Assembly (NCBI GenBank): GCA_000320545.1
Contig: ADNK01000465.1
Span: 1 to 62,287 of the forward strand
Reading direction: 5' to 3'
DNA length: 62,287 nt
Source of the DNA: Bigelowiella natans CCMP2755
Taxonomy: Eukaryota > Cercozoa > Chlorarachniophyceae
Of the stretch, positions 58,184-62,287 are shown in pieces. The position numbers were made by a program, and so were the translations under genes. Below the pieces are notes generated by a model. The model did no database searches. It had not been told where the DNA came from and was given only the letters and a program-made list of their open reading frames with translations. Each line of letters opens with the position of its first letter. Position 1 is the stretch's first letter.

Positions 58184-59140
58184 TCATCACATGCTAGCAT
58201 GAGTGATGTGATGTGATGTGATGTGATGTTGAGTAGATTTTGATAATTACGACATAGTCACTTCTCTGTTCTTGCACATCGATCCATTCTAGTACTGCGC
58301 TGGCTAGCTGGTGTAGTACACGTAGCTCTAGAGCTGCTGCAGGTGCAAGCTACAGCAAGGCTGAAGGCACGCATGCTAGCATGCAGTGAAACTTGCTGCA
58401 TGGCTGTGCATGAATGCGCTCAGCGCTGTTGCGGCATGCATTCATCGCTAGATCGCTCTAGCTAGCTAGTGTTCTAGAAGATTGCGCAAATGTGCATGAT
58501 GATTTGACACTATTACGCCAGACTAGCAGACTGCTACTAGACCATGTAACCATGACAACACATCTAGATATCAAGATGCAAATTGCGTGTGTCATAATCC
58601 CTCTAGCTAGCTAGCCCTCTTCACTGCTCTAGCTAGCTCTAGAACTACCTAGCTAGCTAGCACTAAACTAGCTCACATCTCTAGAGCTAGACATGATGCA
58701 TTGCTAAACAGCATGATCTACTAGTCTAGATGATGCAGCAGCATGACAAGGCTAGCTAGCTAGAAGGGCGATCCACGACTAAATGAGAACAATGATCAGC
58801 ACAAATGCTCCGTCTGAAATATAGGAATGTTTGTGCAGCCATGCCTAGACGCTAGCATGTACACACATCAAACTAGCAAGACACATGCGAAGCTAGAGAT
58901 GGGCGACAGGCAACAGCTTTTGTCCTCGAGATGATCGAGTTTGGATTTGACGTCTCTAGCTAGCTGGGTCTACATCAGTGTGTCTGTCTATCTAGCTATG
59001 ACTAGCTAGCTAGATGAGTTTGTTACTGCTCCAGGTTTCTCCTCTCAAAAAGACCCCGCTTTTGTAATTCAGGGATGCAAGAATCCGTTGGACAACCATT
59101 CTAATTCGCAAACGAAGAAACACAGAAGAGCCATTTACCG
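58184..59140. other. CTAG-rich intergenic tract between convergent genes
   Basis: The densest CTAG region of the window: repeated GCTAGCTAGC and CTAGCTAG words between about 58280 and 59015, plus a short (ATGTG)n at 58203-58228. No gene is seen. It lies between the 3' ends of the Gln-rich gene (+) and the next minus-strand gene. Confidence 0.6.
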
Positions 59141-60740
59141 TCAGACCGCAAAACGCGAGCTTTTGGTGAGAATAACAACACCCCACACTCACTTTGCTTC
59201 GATTGCGATTGTCACCATCTTGCATAAGCATACATATATACATCGTTCGCATGGAATGAGACAGGCTCATCTCACCTAGTCGTCCCAGCAACATCCATAT
59301 CAACCCAACCGTCCCACACGCCAGTAGTAGTATTACTACTAGATGAGCGAAAGGCGGTGTCGTCAGCATTTATCCTGCCGTAGCATGGGTGGAGCCCAGT
59401 ACATCTTGAGGATCCCAATTGACGATTGCGATGACACGTGTGGAAAATGGTGGCGAGCGGATGAGTGACGTCCTGAATCAACGACTCCATTGCTCTTGCC
59501 TCTCGCATCGAGAGCCGGGCGACCGGAGGGAATCTGACCACGAACACGCAAAATGACACATAGCATGCTTCAGGAACGCGCTGCTAGAAGAATGCAGATT
59601 GCAATGAAAACACGCAGTTATGGATCTTGTCAGGACTGATTAGGAGAAGAGGTTACGGGAGAGAGAGGCCGTGTGTCCGCGGCGATGACAATGATGGCTC
59701 TCTGCCGAAATTGCCTGAACGATCTGCTGAAACATGCTGAGACAAGATATCCCGGCTTTTCGATGCCAATTCCTTTTAAGGGCGGAAGGAAAGGAAAGGT
59801 GTCGCTATGATGAGAATCATCGGCGGACTCATCATCCTCATTATCACATCATCATCTGGTCCCATAAACACCGCATTAATAAGAGAAGACAGCTCTCACC
59901 ACACAAACGTCTCGCCGTTATCATCATCATCATCATCATTATCATCATCATTATCATCAAACTCGGGTACTTACGTTAAACAACACAGTCGTCGCCTTGC
60001 GCGCTTGATTGATACAGATGCGAAATGGCCGCCAGCACTCAGCTCGAGTAGCATCCTCGCCAGCAGCAAACCCTGCTCCCATCTGAAGGTACACGAAAGA
60101 TTTCAGCGCAGAGCCAACTAGACTACATGCCTGAGACGGAAGTGGCGGCGCACTGCCCGTCCCCCTTTTGCACGATCGTCACAAATCGGGGAACACGAAG
60201 AATAGCGGCTCCCAGTGCATCTTTTATCGAGGCTGTACCTGGCTTTTGGAGAGCATACGCGGCCGAAACTCGAGAATATCGAAGTAACTACTGGCCAAAC
60301 TCTCTTTCCCGCAAATCCGGTCAGACGTGGCAGCAGGCCCCCCCTCCTCTGCTGCTTTGATCTCACTGCCAGCGCCACCTCCACAGAAATGGGTTGCAGG
60401 ATTCCTTAAGCGCTCGAGGCCGTGCCTCCTCGCCTGCAATTCAGAAAACATCCCAATTCAAAGACAAGCATGCGGGGGGGGGACAGAAGCTTGGAGGGAT
60501 TGTGGATTTCGAGGAAAGAGAAATCAGAGTCGGCGGATGCAGACGCAGCAGCAGCAGCACCACCAGCAGCAGCAGCAGCAGCAGCAGCGCGAAGTTGGAA
60601 GGCATATCGTACAAACGATTCGAAGGTCGCTGAGGCAGCTGTGAGGCTCTCTGAGGAGGACTGGAAAATGACCTGCGCACACCCACAGTACTCAGAAAGG
60701 AACCGCACGACGGAGGCAGCGCCCGTAGTATAATGACAAG
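59141..60740 (-). CDS. Multi-exon gene of unknown function (5' end unresolved)
   Basis: Six exons on the minus strand chain in phase: 60466-60740, 60239-60433, 59975-60130, 59657-59726, 59276-59567, 59141-59159. The best pieces are FLSEYCGCAQVIFQSSSESL followed by TAASATFESFVRYAFQLR, then an Ala run, and in the third exon LKSFVYLQMGAGFAAGEDAT and ECWRPFRICINQARKATTVL. A hydrophobic stretch CYVSFCVFVVRFPPVARL opens the fifth exon. These look like helical repeats of a scaffold protein, but I cannot name a family. The intron between the first two exons would be only 32 bp. The last two junctions are weakly supported. Upstream exons probably lie beyond a (GTT)n intron at about 60746-60790. Confidence 0.35.
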
Positions 60741-62215
60741 CTTTGTTGTTGTTGTTGTTGGTGTTGTTGTTGTTGTTGTTGTTGTTGTTGCGAAATCAGC
60801 AGAGAAATGATCGGTGGCTGCGAGGCGTTTTTGAGTAGTATGGATTGTAGCTTGTAGGGATTTTACTTGGACGTGACTGCTCCGGCAGCAGCAGTGATAC
60901 AGGTGATCCAGCAATGCGCTCGCAACCTGATGATGATGATAAGTGCCCGACAATCGCTATAGATGAATACTACACGGCATGCATACACCAATAATGATGA
61001 TGACGACGACGACTCGAGAACAGATAATGGACACATAAGTTCGGAGGAAGCATCAAGCAGTGAGTAGTAGGATGAAGAAGATGATGAAGAAGAAGATGAT
61101 GATGATGATGAGGAGGAGGAGCAGGAGGCACGGCGACATGATGAAGAACAACAAAACATGATCCATTCGCGGATTCCACAAGTAGGGAATTCAGAACAGC
61201 AGCAAGAACGGTGCTTCGGTAGAGAAAAAGAAGGAAATGGGCAAGGAAGGAGACCCCTTTTCGCCTGTGAGCCATGTTGATGTGAAGAAACAAGATCCTC
61301 AAGGACGGGGCATCGTTCTCAGCAGCGAAGGTGTTATCTCCAGCTCCCCCCCCTTCCCCTCCACGGCTGCTTCTGGTAGTCAAGTTTTGGTGGTGGTAGA
61401 TCAAGCGCCCCTGTTTTCAAATGCACGCTTCTTTAATATACATAAAAGACGTGATGGTGAGGATGGGGAAATGGGAGGTGACATTGCATGGCTGCTGCAT
61501 GTTCGTTCTTTCTATCGAAAGTATACGTCACGTCCTTTCATCATCGGCATCGGCGACTGACTAATTGCACTTGCTCACCACTTCTGCCATCATCAATGGC
61601 CCGCTTTCGCCTCCCGCATTCGTCTCGTACAAATCAGCGTATAAGGTCCCTCCTTTGTGTTGGTGAGTAGCGATGAGAATAGCGCGCGTTTTTGGCACAC
61701 CGTTTGCTATTGTCGTGGAAAATGTCGTGTATTCAGCCTTCTAAGATATCATTTTTTGGTCTGCTAGCGTATGTACTATTTCTTTGGTTTTCAAAAATGT
61801 CCTTTTCCTAAATTTAGCGAACAAGAAAAGCCAGTCTCGAAAGGGCGTGTGGGAAGAGAAACCATCGATAGATTGGGTAGTGTCTCATTCCACTCGTCCA
61901 TTCACCACCGCTTTCCAGTAACAAAAAACTGCTGCTATGATACACAGCATACCGCACCTCCCAGCGATTGCTCCGAGCGAATATGAATGTGAGTGCCACG
62001 ATCTGGTAAGGGTACGAGCCGCTCGAGCTGAAGGACATAAAGAAGGGGGGATTTTAGGGGGGGGAGGGGGGATTGGAAGAAGAACACCAATTTTCTAAGT
62101 GAATGACAAATCATGAGGTTCAAATTCAATCGACGATTGGCAGAATCATTAGCGATTTTCTTTTTTCCTTGGTATTGTGGGCGATAAACACGTCATAACG
62201 CCCGAACAAAATGAA

Positions 62216-62264
<49 letters not shown>

Positions 62265-62287
62265 CTTTTTTTCTGTACACGAACCAC
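60741..62287. other. Right end of the window, unresolved
   Basis: No gene is secure here. A + strand frame at 61237-61560 (107 codons) ends with a protein-like GGDIAWLLHVRSFYRKY segment. The opposite strand over 61170-61400 is also open and may hold 5' exons of the preceding minus-strand gene. The two cannot both be coding, and I could not decide. Simple repeats include (GTT)n at about 60746-60790, Asp/Ser-type GAT/GAA runs at 61000-61130, and a (TA)n run near the end. Confidence 0.35.
62219..62262. repeat. (TA)n microsatellite
   Basis: About 44 bp of TA close to the right end of the window. Confidence 0.95.

Noticed and set aside
61237-61560. 107-codon + strand frame as an independent gene
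   Set aside because: The opposite strand is equally open over much of it, and no splice or homology evidence separates the two. Left as unresolved rather than called.

Overview
The window is nuclear DNA from a eukaryote. Nearly every gene I could resolve is interrupted by GT-AG introns. There are two copies of an LTR retrotransposon and dozens of microsatellites, and I see no operons. A large PPR protein, an Rh-type ammonium channel, a plant-like TONSOKU candidate (TPR plus LRR, no visible ankyrin repeats) and a small protein with a signal-peptide plus transit-peptide-like leader all suit a unicellular alga, possibly one with a complex (secondary) plastid. That placement is an inference; no marker in the window fixes the lineage.

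Layout, left to right. 1-4871: the 3' part of a Ty3/gypsy-type element on the + strand with its 3' LTR and a one-base frameshift. 5563-8025 (+): a 12-exon Rh ammonium transporter. 9432-23721 (+): a giant protein of about 4,606 aa (RanBP2 zinc fingers, jacalin-like domain, DUF3638/DUF3645-type P-loop core, EF-hands, a duplicated fascin-like module, a C-terminal CaaX box). 24467-32072 (-): an 8-exon TPR/LRR protein resembling TONSOKU. 34968-35855 (-): a 6-exon, 172-aa secreted or plastid-targeted basic protein built on a KKTVAPA heptad. 36526-42241 (-): a complete second copy of the retrotransposon with identical-looking LTRs, a target-site duplication and one uninterrupted gag-pol ORF of 1,657 codons. 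42856-45699 (-): a 16-exon WD40 protein of the AAMP family, head to head with 46081-51796 (+), a 12-exon PPR protein. 53291-62287: several small or partial spliced genes I could model but not name.

Exon models were built by hand from reading frame, splice-site dinucleotides and phase. They are strong for Rh, AAMP, PPR and the KKTVAPA gene, where every phase closes and, for Rh and AAMP, family motifs run across the junctions. They are weaker after 53 kb. The genes do not form one pathway. The strongest features are the repetitive organelle-type basic protein, the unusual giant protein, the near-identical inverted retrotransposon pair, and CTAG/GCATGC-rich tracts that appear at gene 3' ends but not in the head-to-head promoter.
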